In this document: piece after piece, positions 24,565 to 33,075 of the stretch
How the letters are laid out: every line of letters begins with the position of its first letter
Numbering within the stretch: the stretch's first letter is position 1
Assembly: GCF_014712225.1 (NCBI RefSeq)
Contig: NZ_JACXBW010000010.1
Location: forward strand, 168,801-232,800
DNA: 64,000 nt
DNA from: Pseudarthrobacter sulfonivorans
GTDB lineage: Bacteria; Actinomycetota; Actinomycetes; Actinomycetales; Micrococcaceae
Direction of reading: 5' to 3'
Notes under the pieces: model-generated
What the model was told of the DNA's origin: nothing
The model's input: the letters and a program-made list of their open reading frames with translations, nothing else
The model's database searches: none
Program-made: the position numbers and the translations under genes

Positions 24565-26721
24565 ATGAGCGCCGCAGAATTCACCAAGCTCGCCAAACTC
24601 TTTCCGGACGAAACTGTGACGCATTCGTACGTCCAGGACATCGAGCTGCCCGCGGTACCGGGCCAGCCACGCCCTGGAGTCTTTGCGCTGATCACCCTCG
24701 ACAACGGCCTGGACCACTCCAAGCCCACCACCCTGGGCCCGAACACCCTGGTTGAGCTGGGCACCGTCCTGGAGGGGCTAAAGGAGCGTGCCGCCCGCGG
24801 TGAGATCGTCGGCGTCGGCGTCACCGGCAAGCCCTACTTCCTCGTCGCCGGCGCGGACCTGTCCGCCGTCAAGTCCTTGGCGAACCGCGAACACGGCCTG
24901 TGGATGGCCCAGCTCGGCCACGATGTTTACGCCACGCTCGCCAACCTCGGCGTCCCCAGCTTCGCCTTCATCAACGGCGTGGCCCTGGGCGGCGGCCTGG
25001 AGATCGCCCTGCAGTCCACCTACCGCACCGTATCCACGGGGGCCGGCGCCCTGGCGCTGCCTGAAGCCTTCCTCGGCCTGGTCCCGGGCTGGGGCGGCGT
25101 CTACATCCTGCCCCGCCTGATCGGGCCGGAGAACGCGGTCAAGGTCATGATCGAAAACCCGCTCAGCAACAACCGCACCCTCAGCGGACCGCAGGCCTTC
25201 GAACTCGGCATCGCCGACGCCCTGTTCGAACCGGCCGACTTCCTGGAGCAGTCCCTCCTCTGGGCAGCAAAGGTCATCACCGGTGAGGTGTCTCCCGGGC
25301 GGGCCAACGCCGTCGATCCCGCCGACCCCGCAGTTGCCGCCCGCTGGTCAGCCGCGGCGGCAGGCGGCCGCGCGCTGGTGGAGGCCAAGACGTCCAACGC
25401 ATCCCCGGCACCGGCCAAGGTCCTGGACATACTCGAGGCCAACCGCACCATGAGCCAGGCTGATTCCGCCGCACTCGAGTGCGAGACCCTGGCCGGGCTG
25501 ATGCAGAGCGATGAATTCCGCTCCACGGTCTACGCCTTCCTGGACCTGGTCCAGAAGCGGTCCAAGCGGCCGGCGGGCGCACCCGACCGGAAGCTCGCCC
25601 GGCCGGTCACCAAGGTCGGCGTGGTGGGCGCGGGACTGATGGCAGGCCAGCTCGCCCTGCTGTTCGCGCGCCAGCTCAAGGTCCCCGTGGTGCTGACGGA
25701 CATCGACCAGGCCCGCGTGGACAAGGGCGTGGGTTACGTCCACGCTGAGGTGGACAAGCTCCTGGGCAAGAAGCGGATCAGCCAGGACGCGGCCAACCGC
25801 ACCAAGGCCCTGGTCTCCGGCTCGGTCTCCAAGGAAGCCTTCGCCGACGCCGACTTCGTCATTGAGGCCGTCTTCGAAGAGCTGAACGTCAAGAAACAGG
25901 TCTTCGCCGAAGTGGAGGCCATCGTCCCGCCGGAGTGCGTCCTCGCCACCAACACCTCATCGCTGTCCGTCACCGCCATGGCCGAGGACCTTCAGCACCC
26001 CGAACGGCTGGTGGGCTTCCACTTCTTCAACCCGGTGGCGGTGATGCCGCTGCTCGAAATCGTGCGTGCACCCAGGACCGACGACGCCGTGCTGGCCACG
26101 GCGTTTGAGCTGGCCCGGGGCCTGAAGAAGACGGCCGTCCTGGTCAAGGATGCGCCCGCGTTTGTGGTCAACAGGGTCCTGCTGCGGCTCATGGGCGAGG
26201 TGACGGCCGCGTTTGATGAAGGCACCCCCGCCGACGTTGCGGACAATGCCCTCCGCCCCCTGGGCCTGCCGATGACCCCCTTCACGCTGGGCGCCATGGT
26301 GGGCCTGCCGGTGGCGCAGCACGTCCAGGAGTCCCTGCACGCAGCGTTCGGCGGCCGCTTTGCGGTGTCCGCCAACCTGCAGAAGCTGATCGACAACGGT
26401 GTGAAGTCACTCTGGGCTCCGGCTGCTGACGGCAGCCAGGAAATCCCCGCATCCACGCTCTCGCTGATGTCCTTCGGCACGTCCCCGTCCACCGGAGCTG
26501 AAGTCCTGCACCGGGTACAGGATGCGCTGGCCGAGGAAATCGGCCTGATGCTGGCCGAGGGTGTGGTGGCCGGCCCCGAGGACATCGACCTCTGCATGAT
26601 CCTCGGCGCAGGCTGGCCCATGTTCCTGGGCGGCATCACGCCATACCTCGACCGGGTCGGCGCCTCGGAGCGGGTAAACGGCAAGCAATTCCACACAACG
26701 GTGTTGCTCCCCGTGCCGTAG
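24565..26721 (+). CDS. FadB/FadJ-like bifunctional enoyl-CoA hydratase/3-hydroxyacyl-CoA dehydrogenase
   Basis: 718 residues with the fatty-acid oxidation alpha-subunit layout. Residues 1 to about 200 form a crotonase domain (GADLSAVKSL, INGVALGGGLEIALQ, LPEAFLGLVPGWGG). A NAD-binding 3-hydroxyacyl-CoA dehydrogenase domain starts near residue 350 with VGVVGAGLMAGQLA and includes EAVFEELNVKKQVF and LVGFHFFNPVAVMPL. The C-terminal 3HCDH domain contains APAFVVNRVLLRLMGE. Catalyses hydration and NAD-dependent oxidation in beta-oxidation. Its third-position GC bias is stronger than its neighbours', giving a more housekeeping-like look. ATG 24565 has AAGGAG before it. Confidence 0.93.
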   Translation: MSAAEFTKLAKLFPDETVTHSYVQDIELPAVPGQPRPGVFALITLDNGLDHSKPTTLGPNTLVELGTVLEGLKERAARGEIVGVGVTGKPYFLVAGADLSAVKSLANREHGLWMAQLGHDVYATLANLGVPSFAFINGVALGGGLEIALQSTYRTVSTGAGALALPEAFLGLVPGWGGVYILPRLIGPENAVKVMIENPLSNNRTLSGPQAFELGIADALFEPADFLEQSLLWAAKVITGEVSPGRANAVDPADPAVAARWSAAAAGGRALVEAKTSNASPAPAKVLDILEANRTMSQADSAALECETLAGLMQSDEFRSTVYAFLDLVQKRSKRPAGAPDRKLARPVTKVGVVGAGLMAGQLALLFARQLKVPVVLTDIDQARVDKGVGYVHAEVDKLLGKKRISQDAANRTKALVSGSVSKEAFADADFVIEAVFEELNVKKQVFAEVEAIVPPECVLATNTSSLSVTAMAEDLQHPERLVGFHFFNPVAVMPLLEIVRAPRTDDAVLATAFELARGLKKTAVLVKDAPAFVVNRVLLRLMGEVTAAFDEGTPADVADNALRPLGLPMTPFTLGAMVGLPVAQHVQESLHAAFGGRFAVSANLQKLIDNGVKSLWAPAADGSQEIPASTLSLMSFGTSPSTGAEVLHRVQDALAEEIGLMLAEGVVAGPEDIDLCMILGAGWPMFLGGITPYLDRVGASERVNGKQFHTTVLLPVP

Positions 26722-26772
26722 CAAGCCGCCAGCCAGTTGTTGGACCAAGGATGCACTTTTCGAAGGAGCAAC

Positions 26773-28731
26773 ATGATTGACTCGAGGCCAAGGCGGTCAT
26801 CCTCCTCGGCCATCACCACCGTCCTGGCTCTCAGTGGCACCGTTGTTGCCCTTATGCACACGCTCGTGGTTCCGCTCCTCCCGGATTTCCCAGGGATCCT
26901 GGGAGTGACTGGCGACGACGCTTCCTGGCTTGTGACGGCGACTTTGCTTGCCAGCGCCGTGGCAACCCCCATCGTCTCCCGCAGCGCGGACATGTACGGT
27001 AAACGCAAAATGATGGTTATGTGCTTGGCCATTATGGTTGCGGGTTCGGTGCTGGCAGCGGTGGGCGGATCCTTCGTATGGCTGATCATCGGGCGTACAC
27101 TCCAAGGCTTCGCAACCGCCCTGATACCGGTCGGCATCAGCATCATGCGTGATGAGCTGCCCAAGGAGAAGATGGGTTCCGCGGTCGCCTTGATGAGCGC
27201 CACTTTTGGAATCGGCAGTGCCATGGGCCTGCCCCTCGCGGGAGTCTTGTACCAGAACTTGGGGTGGGCAACAATATTCTGGGTTTGCGCAGCCGCAGGC
27301 GCTCTGCTGCTCGTTGCAGTGGTGGTGGTAGTGCCTGAATCCACGATCCGCACGCCTGGCCGCTTCGACTATGCCGGGGCGCTGGTGCTATCCGCGGCCT
27401 TGGTTGCCCTGTTGCTCGCCATTTCCAAGGGAGGCTCATGGGGCTGGGGCTCCGAGCCGGTTCTCCTACTCTTCCTCGCTGCCGCAGTACTGTTGGCCGC
27501 ATGGGTCCCCCACGAACTTAGGGTTAGCCAGCCTATGGTTGACCTGCGGACCTCTGCCCGCCGCGCCGTGTTAATGACCAACGTGGCGACGCTGCTCATC
27601 GGATTCGCCATGTTCGCCAACATGCTTCTCACCACCCAACAGCTGCAGCTGCCCGCCTCCACCGGCTACGGTTTCGGGCTAAGCGCAATTACTGCCGGCC
27701 TTTGCATGGTCCCGTCCGGACTCGCCATGGTGCTGTTCGCGCCCATTTCCGGGCAAATGATCCGCGTCTTCGGTGGGAAGACTGCGCTGCTGTCCGGGGC
27801 AACCATTATGATTGCTGGCTACGTGGGACGCGTCTTCTTCTACGATTCAATAGCCTCGGTGGTTATTGGATCAGCTGTAGTCAGCGTGGGCACAGCCATC
27901 GCCTATGCCTCCATGCCGACGCTGATCATGGGCGCGGTTCCCATAACAGAAACGGCCTCCGCTAACGGGCTGAACAGCCTGGTTCGTTCTATAGGAACGT
28001 CAATGTCCAGCGCTGCGGTCGCCGCAGTCCTCACCTCAGTGACCATGACCATAGGGGCCCAACGTCTCCCCGCCTTCGACGCATTCAAGGACGTTTTTTG
28101 GATGGCAGCGTTGGCATCGGCGGCTTCCATGCTGGCGGCGGTCTTCATCCCCCGCTCCGCCACCTCAGGTCGCGATGCCCCCGGCGTCACTGCCGGCGAG
28201 CTCGTAGTCCGAGGACGTGTCCTGGCCCCCGACAGGCGTCCCCTAACTCCAGCAATCGTTACGGTCCTTCAACTCAGCGGGGAGCCGGTGGACTGGAGCC
28301 GGGTAGACACAGAGGGAAACTATTCGGTGGCGCTTCCCGGCTCAGGCAAATATCTCATGGTGGCCAATACGGCAGGATGGACGCCCATGGCCGAAGTTTT
28401 CGAGTTCGACGGCCTCACCCTAGAGCACAACTTCCTGCTACGGGACAGACTGAAGATCAGCGGAGCAGTATGCGTGGGCGGTGAGGCTATCGCCGGCGCA
28501 ATGGTGACCCTACTCCAAGGCACTGGAGGCCATGTTGCCACTACTCGGACGGACGACGACGGGGCGTATGCTTTTCCGCTGCCCCCCGCGGGACGCTACC
28601 TCGTGACCACGCTCCATCCACCAACAGAGCAGGCCATGGCCCTTAAGCTCGCGGTGGACAACCATTCGGTCACCCTGAACCTCGTCGCGCCGCCAGCAAA
28701 GAAGACTCCGAGGATCCCGCGGGAATTCTGA
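26773..28731 (+). CDS. MFS (DHA2/EmrB-type) transporter with C-terminal carboxypeptidase-regulatory/Cna-B-like domains
   Basis: 652-residue fusion. Residues 1 to about 470 form a 14-helix drug:H+ antiporter-2-type MFS protein: an N-terminal helix LALSGTVVALMHTLVVPLLP, the loop-2 motif SADMYGKRKMMV, and IGRTLQGFATALIPVGISIM. From about residue 475 two soluble beta-sandwich modules follow (VRGRVLAPDRRPL...TDTEG-like repeats, and a second ISGAVCVGGEAIAGAMVTLLQG...TRTDDDGAYAF). ATG 26773 follows AAGGAG at 26763-26768; an earlier in-frame start at 26737 is less well placed. It lies alone after the FadB-like gene. Probably exports a toxic or aromatic compound; the role of the tail is unknown. Confidence 0.88.
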   Translation: MIDSRPRRSSSSAITTVLALSGTVVALMHTLVVPLLPDFPGILGVTGDDASWLVTATLLASAVATPIVSRSADMYGKRKMMVMCLAIMVAGSVLAAVGGSFVWLIIGRTLQGFATALIPVGISIMRDELPKEKMGSAVALMSATFGIGSAMGLPLAGVLYQNLGWATIFWVCAAAGALLLVAVVVVVPESTIRTPGRFDYAGALVLSAALVALLLAISKGGSWGWGSEPVLLLFLAAAVLLAAWVPHELRVSQPMVDLRTSARRAVLMTNVATLLIGFAMFANMLLTTQQLQLPASTGYGFGLSAITAGLCMVPSGLAMVLFAPISGQMIRVFGGKTALLSGATIMIAGYVGRVFFYDSIASVVIGSAVVSVGTAIAYASMPTLIMGAVPITETASANGLNSLVRSIGTSMSSAAVAAVLTSVTMTIGAQRLPAFDAFKDVFWMAALASAASMLAAVFIPRSATSGRDAPGVTAGELVVRGRVLAPDRRPLTPAIVTVLQLSGEPVDWSRVDTEGNYSVALPGSGKYLMVANTAGWTPMAEVFEFDGLTLEHNFLLRDRLKISGAVCVGGEAIAGAMVTLLQGTGGHVATTRTDDDGAYAFPLPPAGRYLVTTLHPPTEQAMALKLAVDNHSVTLNLVAPPAKKTPRIPREF

Positions 28732-28792
28732 CCGGTGAGGGGCCTAATGGGGCTGGAGTTGTTCAAGTCGAATTTCAATCGGTTACGGCACA

Positions 28793-28912
28793 GTGGACCC
28801 CGCGGATTCTGAACCGGACTCCTTGGAAGTCGTCCGGGCGCTTGCCCTGGACATCATGAACCACGGCGGTTCTTCCGCACTCGGGTACGTCTTCCTGCGG
28901 AGTCAAGCCTGA
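28793..28912 (+). pseudogene. Possible 3' remnant of an unidentified gene
   Basis: A 39-codon open frame from a GTG to TGA has protein-like composition (DPADSEPDSLEVVRALALDI, then NHGGSSALGYVFL) but no start signal or full domain. It may be the tail of a decayed gene in the 829-bp non-coding stretch 28732-29560. Family not recognised. Confidence 0.25.
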
Positions 28913-29053
28913 TCACGCTCAGACGTTGTCCTCGTCACTGCTGGTTCTTAGAAAATCAGTGGGTGGGCACGTTTAAGTCATGGGCCATAAGATGTGCGTC
29001 GTCATGAACAGCCATAGGGGTCACTGAGATTCGTACAGGGCAGGCGAAAAGCG

Positions 29054-29069
29054 CCCGGGTAGACCCGGG
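29054..29069. repeat. Short GC-rich dyad
   Basis: CCCGGGT (29054-29060) and ACCCGGG (29063-29069) form a compact inverted repeat 96 bases before the tRNA-like fragment. It may be a hairpin within the integration-scar region. Confidence 0.35.
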
Positions 29070-29164
29070 AGGACGAGCACTGCGATGCAGCCAGCAATTG
29101 CAGCCGTCCAGATGCCGCTTACGCAGAGCGGGCGGATGAATTAGGAAGAACGGGCTAAATCTTC

Positions 29165-29188
29165 GGTTCGAATCCTCCTGCCGACCCA
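29165..29188 (+). other. tRNA 3'-end-like fragment (putative att scar)
   Basis: GGTTCGAATCC, the universal T-loop with its closing pairs, is followed by TCCTGCCGACCCA, which resembles an acceptor-stem 3' strand. Upstream bases do not complete a T-stem, anticodon arm or acceptor 5' strand, so this is a fragment and not a tRNA gene. Such 3' fragments are left by tyrosine-integrase insertion into tRNA genes. ACTCACC repeats follow 61 bases downstream. The tRNA identity is not clear. Confidence 0.5.
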
Positions 29189-29248
29189 ACAGGCGGTGAC
29201 CTGCGGGGTTACTGCCGTGGGCAGTCGGGAGAAGGCGATGCCCCCACG

Positions 29249-29268
29249 TGACTCACCTTTTACTCACC
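29249..29268 (+). repeat. Arm-site-like direct repeat pair, left copy
   Basis: TGACTCACCTTTTACTCACC contains two direct ACTCACC units 11 bases apart. The same element, with 18 of 20 bases identical, recurs at 63757-63776 beside the second tRNA fragment. Integrase arm-binding sites have this arrangement, but no integrase gene is present in the window. Confidence 0.5.
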
Positions 29269-29483
29269 CTGATCGGGGTCCGGTGACTCCTCTTTCAACC
29301 CGAGATTGAGTGCGAGCTTCATGTCCAGATGAGTGAGTGGGGGCCGGAGGGCCCGGCTAACCCTTCACTCGCAGCGCCCGTTCGCGAATATTCCATTGGC
29401 CCGGCTGGGTGATCGAATCGGGTCGATGCACTGCGACAGCGGTTAATCATTCCCACGCGCAATGGGCAACGAGTGATGCCAGC

Positions 29484-29507
29484 GGCTCGCCTTCGATAAG
29501 GCGAGCC
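29484..29507. terminator. Strong hairpin terminator after the ureide operon
   Basis: GGCTCGCCTT (29484-29493) and AAGGCGAGCC (29498-29507) form a perfect 10-bp stem with a CGAT loop. It is 54 bases beyond the stop of the minus-strand permease. There is no long T-run, but the position fits the end of that operon. Confidence 0.6.
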
Positions 29508-29560
29508 ACCGGCGTCGTGCCTCTACGGGCCCAAGCATGATGTACTCGGTCCGCCGAAAG

Positions 29561-30928
29561 TCACCCGGCGGCGATCGCGGATTCCGCCTCCTGCTTGGCG
29601 ATGAGCCGGAGGAAGGCCGGGAGTGTCGCGAGGGCCACGAGTCCGGCCATGACCACATAAATGCCTGTCGCGAACGATGTGAGCTGCACGGCCCACGTCA
29701 TGAGCGCCGGGGTGAAGCCGGCGAAGAAGATCGCCGCGATGTTGTAGGAGAATGATGTTCCGGTCGAGCGGACCTTCGCTGGGAACACGCGGGCGAGGGC
29801 CGAGGGGATGATGCCCGCGAAGCCGGAGACCGCGATGCACAGCGCGATGTGGACCACGATGAGCACCGGCAGCGTCGGAACGGCGTGCAGCACTAGTAGG
29901 GCGGGAACGGGGACGGCGATGAGCACCCATGTCATCCATCGCAAGGTGCGTTCGGTGCCGAACCTGTCGGCGAGGCGGCCTGCGTAGACGCATGCGAAGA
30001 TCATGAACACGTTGCCCACGAGCGAGGCCCAGAATGCCTCGTTCGGCGTGAATCCGAGGGCCACGGTCTTGGATGAGTAGTACGTGGGCGCGTAGATGAC
30101 GAGCGCGTAGACACTCACGGTCCACAGGATGGCCATGAGCGCGGCCACGATGAGCTGCTTCGGGTAGTGCCGGAAGAGCTCGCGGATCGGTGAGCGCTTC
30201 TCCGCGCCCATCGACTCCTTCATGCTGAGGAATTCCTCGGTCTCGTCCAGTTGCTTGCGGATGTACACTGCGACCGGGACGATCAGGAGTCCGATGAAGA
30301 ACGGGATGCGCCATGCCCACTCCGTGAGCTCGCTCTGGGAGAACGTGGATGTGATGACGACGCCGATGAGCGCCGACATCGCGTTGGCGAGGCCCATCGA
30401 GCCCTGCAGCCAGCCGGTCAGGCCGGCACGCCGCTCCACGGGGGCCTTCTCGACGAGGTACGCGGTCGCGCCGCCGATCTCGCCGCCCGCGGAGAAGCCC
30501 TGGAACAGCCGCCCGACGAGCAGGAGGATGGGGGCGCCGATGCCGATCGCCCAGAACGGCGGGGCGAAGCCGATGATGAACGTGCCTACGGCCATCAGCG
30601 AAACCGTCAGGGTCAGCGTTGCCTTGCGGCCGTGCGTGTCGCCATAGGAACCGAGGACGATGGCACCGAGCGGGCGGGCGAGGAACCCGACCGCGAAGAC
30701 GAGGAACGTCGCGATAAGGCCGGACGAGGAGTCGCCCTGCATGAAGAAGTTGACGCTGATGTATGAGGCGAAGAACGCGTAGCTCGAGAAGTCGAACCAT
30801 TCAAGGGCGTTACCGGCGGCAGCGGCGATAACGACCTTGCGCAGCGGATCCTTGCCGGGCCTGGCGGAGCCTGCTGGCTTCGCTTGGCCCATGGTGGGGG
30901 TTGCTTTAGACGGGAGGGTCTTGGACAT
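29561..30928 (-). CDS. MFS metabolite:H+ symporter (MHS family)
   Basis: 455-residue, 12-helix symporter of the ShiA/ProP/KgtP-like MHS family. It starts at ATG 30928 (AAGGA 7 bases upstream), giving an N-terminal tail before the first helix AAAGNALEWFDFSSYAFFA, the MHS hallmark. VLGSYGDTHGRKATLTLTVS is the loop-2 motif, and RLFQGFSAGGEIGGATAYLVE is typical of helix 4. An open frame upstream to 31039 lies inside the hydrolase gene and is rejected. It is the last gene of the four-gene minus operon and probably takes up the cyclic ureide, carbamoyl compound or product handled by the two hydrolases. Confidence 0.9.
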   Translation of the reverse strand: MSKTLPSKATPTMGQAKPAGSARPGKDPLRKVVIAAAAGNALEWFDFSSYAFFASYISVNFFMQGDSSSGLIATFLVFAVGFLARPLGAIVLGSYGDTHGRKATLTLTVSLMAVGTFIIGFAPPFWAIGIGAPILLLVGRLFQGFSAGGEIGGATAYLVEKAPVERRAGLTGWLQGSMGLANAMSALIGVVITSTFSQSELTEWAWRIPFFIGLLIVPVAVYIRKQLDETEEFLSMKESMGAEKRSPIRELFRHYPKQLIVAALMAILWTVSVYALVIYAPTYYSSKTVALGFTPNEAFWASLVGNVFMIFACVYAGRLADRFGTERTLRWMTWVLIAVPVPALLVLHAVPTLPVLIVVHIALCIAVSGFAGIIPSALARVFPAKVRSTGTSFSYNIAAIFFAGFTPALMTWAVQLTSFATGIYVVMAGLVALATLPAFLRLIAKQEAESAIAAG

Positions 30929-30989
30929 AGGGGGTCCTTGGGGGATGTGTTGTAAACAGGATAAGGGGAAATTGAGTGACCTGCGCCGC

Positions 30990-32264
30990 TCAGGCGGCAA
31001 GGGTCTCGGCGCGGTCCAGCTCGGACAGGGTCTCTGCAAGGACGCGGATGCCGCGCACGATGTCGGCCGTGGGCGTGAATTCCTCGGCGCAGTGGCTGCG
31101 CCCTCCGGTGGAGGGGATGAAGATCATGCCCATGGGCCCGAGGTGGACCATGTGGGCCGCGTCGTGCCCGGCCCCGGACGGGACGGGCGTCCATGTGTGG
31201 CCGAGCCGGTCGGCGCTGGTTGCGATGACGTCCCGGATCGCGGACGCCGTGGGGACGGCGTCCTGGTCAGTGAGCCACTCGATCATGTGGGACACGCCGC
31301 GGCGGTCCGCTTCGAGGCCGATCTCCTGGGCGAGCCGACCCTTGGCCCCGGAAAGCCACTCCGAATCCGTGGAGCGGAGCTCGGCCCACAGCCGCGCCTC
31401 GGACGGGACCACGTTGAACGAGCCCGGATAGGACTCGATGCGGCCCGTGGTCGCGACGCCGTGCACGGGCGCCCCGCAGCCCTCGCGCTCGATCGTGAGC
31501 ACGGCCGCCGCGGCGGCAGTGAGCGCGTCGAGGCGCGCGTCCATTGGGGTCGCGCCCGCATGGTCGGAGCGGCCGATGAACTTCGCCATGAGCCGGTCGA
31601 TACCCGCGATCGCGGTCACGACTCCGATCTCGTGACCTGATTGCTCAAGCAGTGGCCCCTGCTCGATGTGCAGTTCGATGTACGCGTGCAGAGAGCCCGG
31701 CGCCCACGCATTTTTAAGGGCAGCCTGCGGGTCGAGGCCCACGGCAGTAAGGGTGTTGCCCATGCTCTGCCCGCTCGCGCCCGTCATGTCCAGGTGCTCG
31801 GGAAGGAGGATGCCGGCGATCGAACGGGAGCCGACGCAGGAGATGCCGAACTCGTTCGGCTCCTCGCCGAGGAAGTCCACCACGTAGAGGTCGCGGTTGA
31901 GGGTAACGCCTGCGCGGCGCAGTGCCTCGACGGCTTCGATCGCGCCGAGCACGCCGACGATCCCGTCGAACCGCCCGCCGCCGCGCACTGTATCGGTGTG
32001 AGACCCGGTCATGATCGGCTTGAGGGCCAGCCCGGACGCGGATGCGCGGCCGGGGAGGCGACCCACGATGTTCCCGCCGGTATCGTGCGTGACCTCCAGG
32101 CCGGCGTCGTGCATCCGCTTGGCGACGAACTCGCGGGAGGCGCGGTAGGGGTCGCTGAAGACCTGCCTCGTCCACCCGTCCTGGGTGGAGTCGACGTAGC
32201 CGGCGAGGTCGGCGATAGCCGCCTCGACGGATTGGGCGTCCGGCTCGATGAGCGTCTGGGTCAT
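30990..32264 (-). CDS. M20-family N-carbamoyl-L-amino-acid / allantoate amidohydrolase
   Basis: 424-residue metallopeptidase-fold hydrolase (HyuC/AllC group) removing a carbamoyl or ureido group with release of ammonia and CO2. Metal ligands appear as GSHTDTVRGGGRFDG, FLGEEPNEFG (catalytic Glu-Glu), ELHIEQGPLLEQ and the C-terminal SGAGHDAAHMVHLGPMGMIF. IFIPSTGGRSHCAEE is characteristic. The ATG at 32264 (MTQTLIEPDA) is 2 bases after the IclR stop; the longer open frame to 32471 overlaps that gene. Substrate, N-carbamoyl amino acid or allantoate, cannot be decided; the amidohydrolase partner keeps both options open. Confidence 0.9.
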   Translation of the reverse strand: MTQTLIEPDAQSVEAAIADLAGYVDSTQDGWTRQVFSDPYRASREFVAKRMHDAGLEVTHDTGGNIVGRLPGRASASGLALKPIMTGSHTDTVRGGGRFDGIVGVLGAIEAVEALRRAGVTLNRDLYVVDFLGEEPNEFGISCVGSRSIAGILLPEHLDMTGASGQSMGNTLTAVGLDPQAALKNAWAPGSLHAYIELHIEQGPLLEQSGHEIGVVTAIAGIDRLMAKFIGRSDHAGATPMDARLDALTAAAAAVLTIEREGCGAPVHGVATTGRIESYPGSFNVVPSEARLWAELRSTDSEWLSGAKGRLAQEIGLEADRRGVSHMIEWLTDQDAVPTASAIRDVIATSADRLGHTWTPVPSGAGHDAAHMVHLGPMGMIFIPSTGGRSHCAEEFTPTADIVRGIRVLAETLSELDRAETLAA

Positions 32265-32266
32265 GA

Positions 32267-33073
32267 TCAGTCTCCGGTTTCGGTGGGGTCGGTGGCGTTC
32301 CACGGCAGGCCGTCGGACGACGCCGGGAGGTGCTTCGTGAGGTGATCCGCGGCTTCGCGGAGGGTCGCCAGGAGGGGGTCGACGTCGGCGAACTGGGAGG
32401 AAGGCCCTGTGAGCGAGAGGCAGCAGAAGACGCTGCCCCGGTCGAACACGGGCAGGCCCAGGGCCGTCCATTGCGGCTGGATCTCACCATGGGAGAGGTC
32501 GTAGCCGCGCTGGCGGATTTCGGCCAGCTTGGCCGGAAGAGCCTCCGCCGTTGGCGTCGCGGCGGTGTATCGCTTGATACCCGAGGCAAGAACATTGGCG
32601 ACCACTGCAGGCGCCGCGAAGGCGAGCAGCGGTGTCGCGCTCGCCCCGGCATAGAGGGTCCGGGTCGCACCGATCCGGAATACCGGGGCACCCGAGCTCC
32701 CCGCCGGGACAACGTCGAGGCACAAAGCAAGGGTGTGGACGCGGACGGTGAGGACTGCGGTGATGCCCGTGGCCCGGGCTGCCCGGATAAGCGCCGGCCG
32801 GGCATAGTCCACGAGGTGGGGGCCCTCCGTGGAGGCCGGTGCCATGGCGGCGCCGGCGTGGATGCGGCCGTCGTACTCGACGACGAACCCGGCCTCGCGG
32901 AGCTGGTTCACGATCCGGTATGTGGTGGCCAGCGGCAGCCCTGCACGTTCGGAGAGCTCCTTCACGCTCGCGCCGCTCGAAGCGGCTACGAGGTGCAGGA
33001 ATCCCAGGCCACGGGCCAGGATTGACGATCCCTCCTGGCCCGTCGCGAGGATCCTCTCCAGTTCGCTGTCCAT
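32267..33073 (-). CDS. IclR-family transcriptional regulator
   Basis: 268 residues. The N-terminal winged helix (about 10-75) shows GLGFLHLVAASSGASVKELS, ERAGLPLATTYRIVNQLREA with the recognition helix, and FVVEYDGRIH as wing. The C-terminal effector domain includes ARATGITAVLTVRVHTLALC and LSHGEIQPQWTALGLPVFDR. ATG 33073 lies 2 bases after the amidohydrolase stop, so the regulator is embedded in the operon it probably controls, responding to a ureide or its breakdown product. Confidence 0.9.
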   Translation of the reverse strand: MDSELERILATGQEGSSILARGLGFLHLVAASSGASVKELSERAGLPLATTYRIVNQLREAGFVVEYDGRIHAGAAMAPASTEGPHLVDYARPALIRAARATGITAVLTVRVHTLALCLDVVPAGSSGAPVFRIGATRTLYAGASATPLLAFAAPAVVANVLASGIKRYTAATPTAEALPAKLAEIRQRGYDLSHGEIQPQWTALGLPVFDRGSVFCCLSLTGPSSQFADVDPLLATLREAADHLTKHLPASSDGLPWNATDPTETGD

Positions 33074-33075
33074 GG

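Noticed and set aside
29101..29188. Complete tRNA gene
   Set aside because: Only T-loop and acceptor-like 3' bases are present; no D-arm, anticodon arm or matching acceptor 5' strand.
30837..31640. Plus-strand open frame of 267 codons
   Set aside because: Antisense shadow of the M20 hydrolase and permease; no family features.
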